Shown: positions 1-10,586, counted from the stretch's first letter. The stretch is 64,000 bases of DNA from Sepioteuthis lessoniana (GCA_963585895.1 CAUZXS010004367.1:2501-66500); one strand, 5' to 3'. Notes: generated by a model not told the origin, from the sequence alone. Program-made: numbers and translations.

Positions 1-384
1 CGCTAATGAATTGAAAGTCCATGAGAGGACAGTAATTAATCAGGATTTAAGCCCAGACCTTAACTCCCTTGATTATGCTATATAGAGTGTTTTAGAAAAC
101 AAAATAAATACAACTTCCCATTCAAATATTGGTTTTCTTAAGATTGCTATTGAAGAAGAATGGAATAAAATGTCAGAAGAATTTATTCTTAAGGCATTCA
201 AATTGTCTAGAAGGCTTGTTGATATAATAATTTAAAAAAATGGTGGCCATATTGAGTAAATTGACTGTTTTGTGTTTATCTTCATATTTTGTTGTTTATT
301 TTTTAAAATTAAAATTAATCTTGTTTTATAATAGTCATTTATTATTATACTAGAATATTCCTAATTTTGCTTCCACACCGTGTA
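1..384 (+). mobile_element. Tc1/mariner-type transposon, 3' end (cut by window edge)
   Basis: The plus strand encodes the C-terminal end of a transposase. A peptide reading SPDLNSLDYAIWSVLENK is followed by a stretch containing EEEWNKMSEEF; the first part is the conserved block around the last catalytic aspartate of Tc1/mariner enzymes. The reading frame already carries a stop before SPDL and an early end, so it is not functional. The right end (about 360-384) reads as an inverted terminal repeat containing TTTTGCTTCCACACCGTGTA and closes at a TA dinucleotide. The same element type recurs at 27280-28065, which supplies the other end. Subfamily (maT-like or DD41D-like) is a guess. Confidence 0.8.
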
Positions 385-399
385 TATATTTATGTCTCT

Positions 400-625
400 G
401 CTTCTGCATAAATAAGAGTATATATATTTGAGAGTGTATACATACATGTATATACATGCACACGTGTGTATATATATATATATACTAGTATATGTGTGTA
501 TGCATAAGTTTTTATATATATTTATATATATGCTTTAATGTCTGTATATATGTATATACACATTTAAGCATATGTATATGCCTGCACATTTTTGCATATA
601 TATATATATATACATACACACACAC

Positions 626-664
<39 letters not shown>

Positions 665-700
665 TGTGTGTATACATTTTTTTACTATAAGAAAGATGTA
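400..700. repeat. AT/TA and CA microsatellite tract
   Basis: Runs of TATATA, GTGTGT and CACACA follow each other, with the purest TA run at about 628-662. The small open frames here are just low-complexity repeat peptide. From 701 to about 880 I see only AT-rich sequence with no feature. Confidence 0.9.
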
Positions 701-879
701 AAGCTTTCAATTAAAGAAATGTTTAGTTGTTATATATTTTTTATTTTTTTAACAATTTGTTTTTTAAGGTCTTTTCAGAAAAAATATAAGTATTTTCCAA
801 TGTAGAAATATTTTTGTCTTAATTTTATTTTGCAAGATCGAAAAACAAAAGAAATAATCTTGTGTTATGTGTAAATTTG

Positions 880-1195
880 ATGATTTTCTAAAAGTACCTA
901 TAACATGGTTCACAGTAACTGAATCAAACAAAAACTAATTTCCTTTTCATTGCTGGACAAATCATCAAAGTTTTTTTCTGAAATCTCCTGTTTTCTTGAT
1001 CAGTGTAGTTGTATGTTTAATATCTGAACATTTTTCAAATGGAAATACCCAAAAAGTAGCCATAACTCTTGCTGAATCAATTTGAAATCTATTTTACTTT
1101 CATTACAAAGTTCATCTTGGTTTATGTTTTCATAGAAAACTTAAAACAAAAATCTATTTTCTCTCTAATTCATTTTCAGACTAAACAAAACAATG
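880..1195 (+). repeat. Degenerate ~200-bp tandem repeat, units 1-2
   Basis: Two diverged units contain the same ordered words: 'aagtacc.ataac', 'gaatca', 'aaactaatttc.ttttcat' and 'ctctctaattcattt'. They match the better-preserved units at 2445-2830. The array is interrupted between 1204 and 2412 by a SINE-like piece, a TA tract and a mariner. No coding potential is seen. Confidence 0.5.
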
Positions 1196-1203
1196 TAAGA
1201 CTA

Positions 1204-1440
1204 GGGAGATGTTCAGGATGTAATGGTTTTTGTAGGAAATAGAGTTCAAATCCTGAACAAGATTGGTTGCTTTTCACATTTCACATATACCCTTGCATCC
1301 AAGTATTCTCCCTCCAGCTATGAGCAAACACTTGGGCAGAATGGGCTCTTTAACCTTGGTGGGGCAAACAATCTAGAAGGAAAACTCTGAATTCAAATCT
1401 ATTAAATTTTGCTTAAAAAAATTGAACTTGTGTCACATCC
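1204..1440 (+). mobile_element. tRNA-derived SINE-like repeat (family B), copy 1
   Basis: The head contains a B-box-like word (AGTTCAAATCC at about 1240). It is followed by a body mentioning CACATTTCACAT, 'acccttg' and 'cagctatgagcaaa'. The same order of words recurs at 11220-11345, 12405-12600 and 44290-44480, so it is a dispersed element. The A box is weak; assignment as a tRNA SINE rests on the B box and the shared body. Confidence 0.4.
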
Positions 1441-1458
1441 ATATCCTGTGGAGGAATT

Positions 1459-1462
<4 letters not shown>

Positions 1463-1506
<44 letters not shown>
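1463..1506. repeat. (TA)n microsatellite abutting a mariner end
   Basis: About 44 bases of pure TA repeat run directly into the left inverted repeat of the mariner at 1505. Mariners insert at TA, so a TA run offers many target sites. Confidence 0.9.
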
Positions 1507-1507
<1 letters not shown>

Positions 1508-2412
1508 GAGGATCATTAAATAAGTTTCCAGACTTTTTTCATATGGGCACTTTTATTGATAGTACACACATGAAACTCTGGTCCCCTTTGAAGTAATCTC
1601 CTCCGGCTGCAATGCACTTGTACCTTTCCAACAACTTCTGGAAGGCCCCATGGAAGTCTTCTTGTGTGAGCATGTCAATGACCTTCGTCACAGCCTCTTT
1701 CATCTCCTCAATTGTCTCATAACGACAGCCTCTGAGCTAAGGGAATAACCAAAAGTCACAGGGAGCTAGGTCTGAACTATAGGGAGGCTGAGGAACTGTC
1801 TTGATGCCCATCTTGGTCAAATAGTCTGTGACAAGGATGGAGTTGTGGACTGGTGCATTGTCCTGGTGGAAATGCCACTGAGCCGATTTGAAGAGTGCTG
1901 GCCTCTTCCGACGGAATCTCTTCTTGAACTCCCTTAAAACCTCATCATAGTAACCCTAATCCTAACCCTTTGGCCAATCAACTCTGGTGTATTGACTTCT
2001 TTACTCCTCCCACACCTCTCATCATCCCTCACAGACTCCCTGCCTTCTTTGAATCTCTTTTGCCACTCAAAAACTGATGCTCGATTCATGCAAGATGCTC
2101 GAAAAGCAGTCTGAAGCATTCCATATGTTTCTGTGGCATTTTTTCCAAGTTTAAAACTGAATTTTATTGCATATCGTTCTTCTAAAGTATCCTCACGTCC
2201 AGATTGCACTTTTGAAATTCACCAGCTGTGACAATCAGTAGGGTGTATTCCAATTGCTACTGTAGCTGTTCATTTGAAGCTGAAATCATAAAAATTGGTC
2301 AGTCATCCCATAAGATGTATAGCAATAACATACTGAATTTTCAAGAGTTTACGACAATTTTAAATGCCTTTACAAAAAAAAAAATCTGGAAACTTATTGA
2401 ATGCACCACATA
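1505..2412 (-). mobile_element. Mariner transposon, internally deleted copy 1
   Basis: Both ends are visible: TACGAGGATCATTAAATAAG at 1505 and, inverted, TATGTGGTGCATTCAATAAG ending at 2412. Both continue into TTTCCAGA. On the minus strand the N-terminal DNA-binding part is readable (about 1934-2209; words KFSFKLGKNATETYGMLQ and EWQKRFKEG.ESV.DDERCGR). It then jumps straight to the C-terminal DD34D part near 1900 (frame includes WHF.QDNAPVHNS). The middle of the transposase, including the first catalytic aspartate, is missing, so this copy cannot move itself. It lies inside the degenerate tandem repeat. A near-twin in opposite orientation is at 16383-17290. Confidence 0.88.
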
Positions 2413-2444
2413 TATGACAAGAGAGATAATTGTTGTAGTTTGTG

Positions 2445-2830
2445 TATTTTTCATTTTGGGATACTCTTAAAGTACCCATAACTTGGCCTCTGGTAGTTAA
2501 ATCAACTTGAAACTAATTTCATTTTCATCACCCAGAAAATCTTGGGTTACCTTATAAAAAAGTTTGTTAAAATCTGTTTTCTCAGTAATTCATTTACAAA
2601 CAAAATAAAACAATACAAGTCAAGGGAGACAATTCCAGTAGTTTTTTCAAATCTGAAAGTTTTCAATTTTGGGATGCCCTATAAGTACCCATAATTTGGC
2701 TTCTGGTACTTGAATCAACTCTAAACCAGTTTCATTTTCATCACCAGGAGAATCTAAAGTTACTTTTAAGCTAAAATTTCCTGTTTTTCCTAATAATTCA
2801 GTTACACATGGATATGGATATTATTGAAAT
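2445..2830 (+). repeat. Degenerate ~200-bp tandem repeat, units 3-4
   Basis: Two units start at about 2458 ('gggatactcttaaagtaccc') and 2661 ('gggatgccctataagtaccc') and stay alignable for about 90 bases. They share CATTTTCATCACC and 'gttac' at matching offsets of about 203 bp. They are related to the units at 880-1195, so the whole stretch was one array before the mariner landed. Confidence 0.65.
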
Positions 2831-3017
2831 AAATTGGATCAAAGGAGAAATTTTTTTAAAAAAAAGAGAAAGAACAAAATGATACAAAGAAAAATAAAAA
2901 CAAGTATAGAAAGTTACCGGAAAAGTTAGTAAATTATTATTATTATTATTATAGTAGATTTAATATTTGTTTTAAATGTCAGTTTTAAAATGCTTTTTAT
3001 TTTTTCATTTTTTGAAG

Positions 3018-3462
3018 GTTAAAGAAGAAGTATGTTGCAAAAGAACCAGCCGTTTTGTTTCAGAATACATCTTATGCCCAAATCCATAACGATGGTGATG
3101 GAAGCACAAGCACCGGTACATTAGCTGCTAACAACAGTTACTGGAATACAAATAAAGTGAATATGCTGTATGAAAAAGTAAACAAACAAGTGAATCATGG
3201 AGTGAATGATATAGAGAACCGTTATGTGGCAAGTCCAAATAATTTGGACAAGACATGCGGTGCTGAAGAAGGGGCTGCAGCTTGGGAAAAGTTGGATAAA
3301 GTCAATCTGAAAGTGAAAGTTAAAGTGATGAACACCGAATTGAATCCAAAGATGCTGCAGGAAGATGCGACAAAGGAAAATCCAAACTTGAACACAGAGT
3401 GCGAATCACCGAAAGTGGAAAATGAGAACACTTACGAAGACACACTATATGCTAAGAAATAA
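3018..3462 (+). CDS. 3'-terminal coding exon of an unrecognised protein
   Basis: An AG acceptor at 3016-3017, after a T-rich tract, opens an exon that reads without stops to TAA at 3460-3462. It gives about 147 residues beginning LKKKYVAKEPAVLFQNTSYA. It needs two bases from an upstream exon outside the window, so it is phase 2. The peptide is hydrophilic and rich in Lys, Asn and Glu. It has a repeated VKVKVK stretch, several N-x-S/T sequons and a tail with Tyr in acidic context (ENTYEDTLYAKK). Codon use and a coding-like base composition stand out against the AT-rich surroundings. The basic start followed by a disordered-looking stretch would fit the cytoplasmic tail of a membrane protein, but that is inference; I do not recognise the family. 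An internal ATG start is not required because the frame is open back to the acceptor. Confidence 0.7.
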
Positions 3463-4739
3463 CTGCTCACTATCATTCACTTTAAAGTCATCAAAAAATT
3501 CCCCTCTCCCCAGATACCCTGCTTTCTTTCTCTTTCTCCCTAAAGTTCAGTACTAAAAGCCAAGAAACAGTGGTATGGCTAGGAAAGAAAATTAAACATT
3601 CTCCTTAAACATGTTTATTTTTCTCTTAATGAATTAATTTTGCATTACTTAAAGTTATTATGCTTAAATTATTTTGTCTATTTAGTTTTTTGATGCAGGT
3701 ATAGCACAAAGTTGATGTATTAAAGCATGTTTTGGTTTTAAAAAAGAATACATTTTTGTAACTATATTAAATGATTTTTAATGAGATAGTTATTAATTTT
3801 AAACACTTGGAGCAACAATGTTAAAATAATTGAATAACAACTATATTATTTGTGTTTGTTGTTAATTGGGATTAAAGATACTAGGATCTTTATTATTTAA
3901 GGTTAGGTTTAAATGATATGTAAATGGAGCTCTAAAAAAAGGTTGCTGATATTAAATAACATCTTTAAACTGATAAGCACTTATACTCTTATCCATTTAC
4001 TAAATGTGCTTTTATGTTGTATATATTAGATATGTTCTGCAAAGATAAGTCTTTTTTTTTTTTTTTTTTTTTTTCATTGACATATTATTTCTTGAACACA
4101 AAATTCAAATGCACATCATTTTCTTTAATTGTAGTTATAAAAACAGAATAAAATCACTATCAATTTTATTTTCAATGGCCCCTTTTCATGTGTTTATCTG
4201 TAATTATTTATGTATGACACACACTCATGTATCAAGTGAGTTCAGGTCTCATTGGGTGTCCCATTCATACGGCTTTGGGCAACATCTAAGCACAAAACTT
4301 ATAGTCAAACACTCATATATGATGTGCACTCCTAATTTTGGACTATGAAATTCAAGAGAAAAAAATTAGAATTTGTAGCAGCTAAATTTAACATCTATTC
4401 AACTTTTTATCAATTCATACTGGTTAGAAATAAGACTTTATATCGTTTACATTATGTCCTAAAACATAAAATTTCCACAGTATTTAGAGCAAATACATGG
4501 ACATGTTCACACAAAAATGCAACAAGCCTTCTGGCAAAAATAAGAGAAACAAGATTATAAACAAACACACTTTCCAGTGGATATTTCTCTGTAACAGCAT
4601 AAAACACATTAGTTTGAACTATTGATATCATTTATTTTTGGCCATCCCATCCTCAATATCATGAGGCATGTAGCCAGAAAAAAAATTGATTTAGTTCATG
4701 TGTATAATACTCACCTCTTACTTTAGGGTTGAAAAATCT
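3463..4739 (+). other. 3' UTR and flank of the upstream gene
   Basis: AT-rich non-coding sequence follows the stop codon. Possible polyadenylation words are ATTAAA near 3590 and AATAAA at 4148; neither can be chosen from sequence alone. A T20-type run lies at about 4051-4073. A piece around 4240-4290 (GGGTGTCCCATTCATAC, ACATCTAAGC) resembles the SINE-like repeat at 39572-39800. Confidence 0.5.
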
Positions 4740-4745
4740 GGAAAA

Positions 4746-5465
4746 ATAGTGCGCCTTATACACAAATAATTAAAAATAGTGCGCCTTATTCACAAATAAT
4801 TAAAAATAGTGCGCCTTATTCACAAATAATTAAAAATAGTGCGCCTTATACACAAATAATTAAAAATAGTACGCCTTAGACACAAATAATTAAAAATAGT
4901 GCACCTTAGACACAAATAATTAAAAATAGTGCGCCTTATACACAGATAATTAAAAATAGTGTGCCTTAGACACAGATAATTTAAAATAGTGCACCTTAGA
5001 CACAGATAATTTAAAATAGTGCACTTTATACACAAATAATTTAAAATAGTGCACCTTAGACACAGATAATTTAGAATAGTGCGCCTTATACGCAAATAAT
5101 TTAAAATAGTACGCCTTAGACACAGATAGTTTAAAATAGTGCGCCTTATACACAAATAATTTAAAATAGTGCGCCTTAGACACAGATAATTAAAAATAGT
5201 GCGCCTTAGACACAGATAATTAAAAATAGTGCGCCTTAGACACAAATAATTTAAAATAGTGCGCCTTAGACACAGATAATTTAAAATAGTGCGCCTTATA
5301 CACAAATAATTTAAAATAGTGCGCCTTAGACACAGATAATTTAAAATAGTGCGCCTTAGACACAGATAATTTAAAATAGTGCGCCTTATACACAAATAAT
5401 TTAAAATAGTGCGCCTTAGACACAGATAATTTAAAATAGTGCGCCTTATACACAAATAATTACAG
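4746..5465. repeat. 30-bp minisatellite, about 24 units
   Basis: The unit is approximately TAGTGCGCCTTATACACAAA plus TAATTAAAAA, repeated head to tail for about 720 bp. Units come in a few variants, mainly TTATACACAAATAAT versus TTAGACACAGATAAT, and in the right half the two kinds alternate irregularly. Because 30 is divisible by three, long frames stay open on the minus strand, giving a 220-residue repeat peptide with NYLCLRRTIL words, plus others in the second frame. These frames have no start context, no non-repeat portion and no sign of being genes. Confidence 0.95.
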
Positions 5466-6043
5466 TATGTATATACGATCACTGATATTAGAATCTAGCC
5501 ATGCCACTGCTGAAAAAAATGCTACAAACGACTTCAAATCTTATGCCATGAATTTGTTGGCAAAATGAAAAATGGATAGATATTATGATTTTTTTTTTTT
5601 ATACACATGTACTACATGTAAATGCCATGGCTGGAGGTTTGTTGCCCTTACACGGTACCAACCAATTGATCTTTCTAGATTTATGATTACTTAAACTTTT
5701 TATTAAATCAGTTGTCTTGTCGGCACATTATATGAGATTTCTATCATAGAGATGTCAATTTATACTCATTTCATTCATTCTTGTATATTTTTTAAATTCA
5801 TTTTTTCCCTCTCTTATATTTTCAGATAAAAAATATATTTTTCCTTTTAATGAAACTTACTTTGACTTGTTTCACTTGAAATTGTTTTAAAAATTCTTGA
5901 TTCCAATTTGTGTTTTTTTTTGTGTTTATTTTTTTTATTTTTTATTTTTTATTTTTTTTGTTTTTTCCTATTTTCAAAATGAAAATTGCAGTGTTTCTAA
6001 TCCCTTTTACCATATTGATTTCCTTAGTGTTCTCACCACTATA
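5466..6043. other. AT-rich sequence, no feature seen
   Basis: Unique-looking AT-rich DNA with T-rich runs at about 5588-5600 and 5910-5970. The open frames at 5897-6115 are poly-Phe/Tyr translations of T tracts and were discarded. Confidence 0.5.
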
Positions 6044-6338
6044 CAGTGCCAGATTTATATATGGGCTTGTATGGGTTGTAGCCCAAGGGCTCCAAGACTA
6101 GGAAGGGCCTTCTGATAAAACTAAAAATAGATGTAAAAACAGACAAGATTTGTTTATTTTCAGATTTAATGGAGCTCCTTTGAACTAATTTAGAGTATTT
6201 GGGACCCTCTACTTGGAGTGGGTCTTTTAAATTCAATATATTTTTTTTATAGACACAGGGTGGGGGGCAACATGTGTAATAAAGTGGCCCTAAATTCTAA
6301 TAGCTCAGAGGCCCCCTAAGACCTAAATCCAGCCCCAA
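6044..6338. mobile_element. Possible hAT-like MITE
   Basis: The left end begins CAGTGCCAGATTTATATATG. The right end, inverted, reads as a similar GGGGCTGGATTTAGG, giving an imperfect inverted repeat around ~295 bp with no coding capacity. CAGTG-type termini are usual in hAT elements. No clean 8-bp target duplication is evident, so the assignment is tentative. Confidence 0.35.
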
Positions 6339-6642
6339 TTCTATATTTGTATAAATAGCGTTCTATTTTATTTTTGCTTGTATTTTAACATACCCTAATT
6401 CACTCTTACTTAACTGCTCACAAATATTTTTTCCATTTATTTTTATCATAAGGAGATCAAAATTACAACCTTTATTCCAGATGTTTAAGGGATACTTGGT
6501 AGACCATTCTTTGGGTGGTTATCTCCCTTTATACCTATCAATAACACTTCTAGTGTGTTTATTTAATGAGACAAGCGAGAAGAATATGAAATAATACCAA
6601 GTCACTTTTTGTGTGTGTGTGTGTGTTTTTTGGTTTCTTTGT

Positions 6643-7171
6643 TATTACTCGGATGAGTCAAAACTTGTGCAGTATTTTGGTAACATGAGGCACAAATCAG
6701 CAGCTCTGAATGCTTTTGCTGAGGTCGTGAAGGTGTCTAAACCAAACTGGACTATAAGATGCTGAACTTGTCTGATTTTCTCTAAGTACATCTTGCCAGA
6801 TTTACCTCTATGGTTAGAAGTATGGTCTCAGAATCCATGGTTTTAGGCCTGTTTGACTTTATCCGATTGGTGAGATTTTTTGCATCTCTAGCAAAATTCT
6901 TGAGCTATCTGGTTACTATAGTATGATCAACTGCACCTTCACTTTTCACACAACAAATATTCATGGTTGCTTGTGCAGCATTATGGCCCAGTTCAAACTT
7001 GTAAAACATAAGTTCCTGCACATTCCATTCATCTGTGCAGCTTTCAAATCTCAAAGTGTCAGCGGACCAACTACAAAATACTACAAACCACTGCGAGTAC
7101 CTTTCTCAGTTTTGATGCAGCGACTCACATGTACGAAAATATTGCATGACTTTTAACTTTCTCTCGTATTA
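6643..7171 (-). mobile_element. SETMAR/Hsmar-type mariner relic, internally deleted
   Basis: Inverted ends match: TATTACTCGGATGAGTCAAA on the left and, inverted, TAATACGAGAGAAAGTTAAA on the right. Both run on into GCA.TATTTT.GTA. The internal minus-strand sequence corresponds to the helix-turn-helix region seen more clearly in the copy at 52503-52841 (KLGHNA..A, GRPKTID). At ~530 bp it is less than half of a full mariner and has several stops. A GT microsatellite (6609-6626) precedes it. Confidence 0.7.
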
Positions 7172-7779
7172 ACAATGAAGAAATTTGAGGAAAAAAAACT
7201 TATTCCCTATAACCTAGCAATTACTTCCTGGCTTTAAAAAAAAAAAAAAAAAAACTCTGTTTGCATTTGTTTGTTTTGTTTTTGTTTTCCTGTTGCTATG
7301 GCAACCAAAGAATTTTCTTTAAGACTTCCTTGTTATTGCTTATGTTTTTTGAATCCAAACTCAATGATATTCCACTTGCGTCTTTTGATTGTTATTACTC
7401 TTAAATTAATGTTTAATCATGATCAAGTAAAAATTGCTCGTATTTTTTTATCTGATAATTTTATCTTAGTTCTTTAAAGTCACCTCAATATTTGCTTCAA
7501 ACAAAACAAAGTGTATATGATTCCAGGGCCGGTACTAGTTTCATGCCTTCCCACCAATCTATGATATCTCAGTATTTGAAAAATCTATTTACACCTTTTT
7601 GTATATTTTTGAAATTTAGTTTTATTCTCTAACATAAGAATCATTTTTATCATATCTAATTTTAGAATGAGATTTTTTTTTTTTTACCTGTAGTAAATTT
7701 GATTATAGCCAGAATATAGAACAAAACTTTAAGCTATGAATCAATTTCCTTTTATCTTTATTTACGTGATAGTCGTCAT
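7172..7779. other. AT-rich sequence, no gene seen
   Basis: Contains an A17-type run at about 7238-7255 and T runs. The 68-residue frame at 7271-7477 starts near an ATG but is Phe/Leu/Cys-rich, without relatives I recognise, and is taken as chance. Confidence 0.4.
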
Positions 7780-8085
7780 GATATCAAAAAATAATATGGT
7801 ACCTTGACTTGGCTTCACAAAAAATTTCAATCAAACCAAACTGCTCTTAGCTACTGAATTTAAAGTGTTTAAATTTTTTTTTATTTCAAATTTATCAAAA
7901 TCAGATGAACCTTTTATTATTTTTCATGTAAAGTTTTATTTAATCCAATCCTCTCAGTATCTGACATTGATCTGGGGGGGGGGGAATGTAATTAAGTCTT
8001 GAAGGCTATCAAGTAAATTTTAACATATTTAAAAATAGATAAAATGACCTGAGGTCACAATATCATCTATGCTCTACAACATATT
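7780..8085 (+). repeat. Dispersed repeat R-270, copy 1
   Basis: This matches 11370-11660 in the same orientation. Shared words in order are CTGCTCTTAGCTAC, ATCAAA(T)GAAC, AATCCTCTCAGTATCTGACA, TTGATCTG, AATTAAGTCT and ATCAAGTAAATTTTAACATA. A run of ten G lies at about 7975. There are no inverted ends or coding frames; family unknown. Confidence 0.7.
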
Positions 8086-8939
8086 AATTTTCATAAAGTA
8101 GTGTTCATATAAAATACAAATTTTAATATAACCTACTTACATACAATAATGAATCATACCATCCTATACATGTAAACAATTCAGCCTAAAGCATTTAAGA
8201 ATAAATACAATGTATCTAAATACAAATTAATGATACACCAAAATAGATCATTCCATCTTAAATAAATCAATAAATTTATGCCACCATAAGATTTTTTTCC
8301 TTGTTTATAAAATGTTCAATAATGTAAAAGTGCAAAAACATAATCCCTTACAATTTCTCTATAAAAAAAATTAAGTTTCTGTTTGCCTAAGACAAATCCA
8401 CTTTTCATCTCTATCGTTTAATATCTGCTACTCTTTGATAGTTTTAATGGCATGGACCAACTCCTGTGTTTTTTTTTTCCTAAGAAATACCCATGAGGAT
8501 TGCCTCTTATGTGAAAACAATTTGATGTTTCCTATTGATATTCTATTATCACAAGACAACAGTACACTTGATCTTGAACCCTGCACAAAGCTCTGCTGAA
8601 ACCCATTCCGAGGGGCCCCAAGCAGGCTTGGGTTCCCTCCACCTATTTGGGAGGCAGTATGCACCGGCCCTGTAAGATTTATCACTACATAAATTCAGTG
8701 TAAAACAATTTTGTTTTTTTTATATTTGTTGAGTAGTTTATAAGATTATGAACGCATTGTTTTCTATGATGATAATAGCAGGTTTCAATTCCTGTTTAAA
8801 AGAAAATATTCTTGATAACCATTTAGAATATTCCAGTGAACTTACTTTTGACGTCTTCTTACATGGTCATCTGTTTCCTCATGTTCTAATAATCAAAATC
8901 CCATGATTATTGAAGAACAGTTCTATAAATTGTTGTTAT
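8086..8939. other. No gene seen
   Basis: AT-rich sequence. An 85-codon minus frame (8428-8685) includes a GC-richer patch near 8590-8660, but it shows no recognisable domain. Confidence 0.4.
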
Positions 8940-9148
8940 TGTATATACTCACTTATACAACTTTCTGAGACTGAAAATTTAACTTAATATTTGGCGGGGG
9001 TCACACCATACACAAGATACAAACTAGGCCTTGCCTTGGCCAATTATTTGCACACACAAAGTTTGTATCTTATGTATGATGTGATCCCCCCTAATATTAG
9101 ACTAAAAGTTCGGTCTCAGAAAGTCACATGATTGAGTATATACTGTAT
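8940..9148. mobile_element. Palindromic foldback element, ~209 bp
   Basis: The left arm (about 8940-9027) and right arm (about 9062-9148) are inverted copies. Both contain TATACTCA, CTTTCTGAGAC, a GGGGG-rich block with 'tcaca.catac' and AAGATACAAACT. The loop is ~34 bp. Nearly the whole element pairs with itself. There is no coding capacity. The ends sit in AT-rich sequence, fitting a TA-targeting MITE, but a target duplication cannot be fixed. Confidence 0.75.
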
Positions 9149-9700
9149 GTCATTTTAGTGAAATTTATGGGTCCAGATTCAGTGTTTTTGGGAATTTATT
9201 ATAAATTCATGTATTTTACTGCCATTTCCATTTTCCATTGCAATATTGAAGAACTATCAAAGTGGAATCAAATTGTTAAACTCAATTTATTATTTCAACT
9301 GTGTAAAATGATATCAGTACATGCAATTTTAATATTCTTCATTTATGTAAAAAAAAAAAAAAAAAACATTTTTTTTTTAAATCAAAGATTTTGAACCACC
9401 TTGATTAAGACAACAATCTTTGTAAGAAAAAGTAAACTTTTGTGATGAAAGCAATAGAAATGAACAAATTTCTGAAGGTACAAATTTTACAACTACTTAG
9501 AACAAAGACAAAAACCTATTAATGTGAATGCTATAGTGATGCTTAAAAACAAAGGCTATGAAAATGACAGATCTGAAAGTGATTGAATAATATAGATAAA
9601 AGTGATTAAAATACTGCAGGTTTAAAACCCAATGAGGAAGAAAGGGAAAAAAATATCAACCAACTCAAATGTCTTTCATTAAATCTGTAGACACAATGTG
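9149..9700. other. No gene seen
   Basis: AT-rich sequence with an A18-type run near 9349-9366. The 88-residue plus frame at 9128-9394 starts inside the palindrome and runs into poly-Lys; judged spurious. Confidence 0.4.
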
Positions 9701-9994
9701 CAGGGTGTTTCAGAAAAATTGATATCATTTTATCATCTTATAACTTGATCAATTCTGATTCAAATAATCATGAATTTTAACAGCAAGTGTAGAAACTGCT
9801 CAAAATAGTTTAATGTTTTGTTTTTTCTTTTTTGGTGTAGAAATACCATTCACTAGAAAAGAAAATTGCATTTAAGCATTAAATATAGAATTTTGAGTTC
9901 TTTCTACACATGCTGTTAAAATTTATGATCATTTGAATAAAAATCGGTCAAGTTATTAGATTATGAAATGACATAGATTTTTCTGAAACACACT
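9701..9994. mobile_element. Mariner-like MITE, copy 1
   Basis: The ends are inverted repeats: CAGGGTGTTTCAGAAAAATT on the left and, inverted, CAGTGTGTTTCAGAAAAAT on the right. The arms extend inward through 'gatatcattt.at.atc' and 'acttga..aatt', and the internal CAGCA..TGTAGAAA words also pair. It is ~294 bp and non-coding. A second copy lies at 10313-10586. Confidence 0.8.
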
Positions 9995-10312
9995 GCATGT
10001 CTTATGCCGACACAAAACAGTCTAATGGCTGTTACTTGCAATAACCTCTAAAATCAGTAGATGATTCATAGAACCGTTTATCCAAATTGTCCTTCAACCT
10101 CATTTGGGTTCCTTGTTTTGGAAATCGCCATGTTTCTAAGTTGACTTTTTCATCTTACATCACCTTTTAATGCTAATGTTACTCCTCTTAGGAGTAATTA
10201 GCTAAAAACATGTTTAGGATTTTTTTAAAAAATGTTTCTGTTTTTATTTCAAGTAATTCTAATACAGATACTATTTTTATACAGGGTGTTTTACACAAAT
10301 ATCATTTGAGAT

Positions 10313-10586
10313 GTACTGGGTGTTTTTAGAAAAATTGATATAATTTCATAATCAAATAAGTTGACAAATTATTGTTCCAATGATCAGAAATTTTAACACC
10401 ATATGTTTAAATGCCTTTTCTTTGCAAGTTAATACCATTTCTATATATCTGAAAAGAAAAAACAAAACATTAAATAGAATTTTGAGTTGTTTCTACACAT
10501 GCTGTTAAAATTTCTGATCATTTGAACCAAAATTAGTCAACTTATTAGATTATGAAATTATATCAATTTTTCTAAAACACCTTGTA
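10313..10586. mobile_element. Mariner-like MITE, copy 2
   Basis: The left end is TACTGGGTGTTTTTAGAAAA and the right end, inverted, is TACAAGGTGTTTTAGAAAAA. Inner sequence matches copy 1 (ACACATGCTGTTAAAATTT, 'gatcatttgaa'). TA at both ends fits Tc1/mariner-type insertion. A lone ACAGGGTGTTTTACACAAAT at about 10281 looks like a relic of a third copy. Confidence 0.8.

Noticed and set aside
492..805. Open frames over the AT microsatellite
   Set aside because: Tyr/Ile/Thr-His low-complexity translation of TA and CA repeats.
3222..3431. 69-codon minus frame opposite the terminal exon
   Set aside because: Shadow of the plus-strand exon, which has an acceptor, a stop and coding composition.
4746..5465. 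CRISPR-like array
   Set aside because: The units are contiguous with no unique spacers, and the genome is eukaryotic.
4820..5482. 220-codon minus-strand frame of NYLCLRRTIL-type repeats
   Set aside because: It is entirely inside the 30-bp minisatellite. All frames repeat because the period is divisible by three, and there is no non-repeat coding part.
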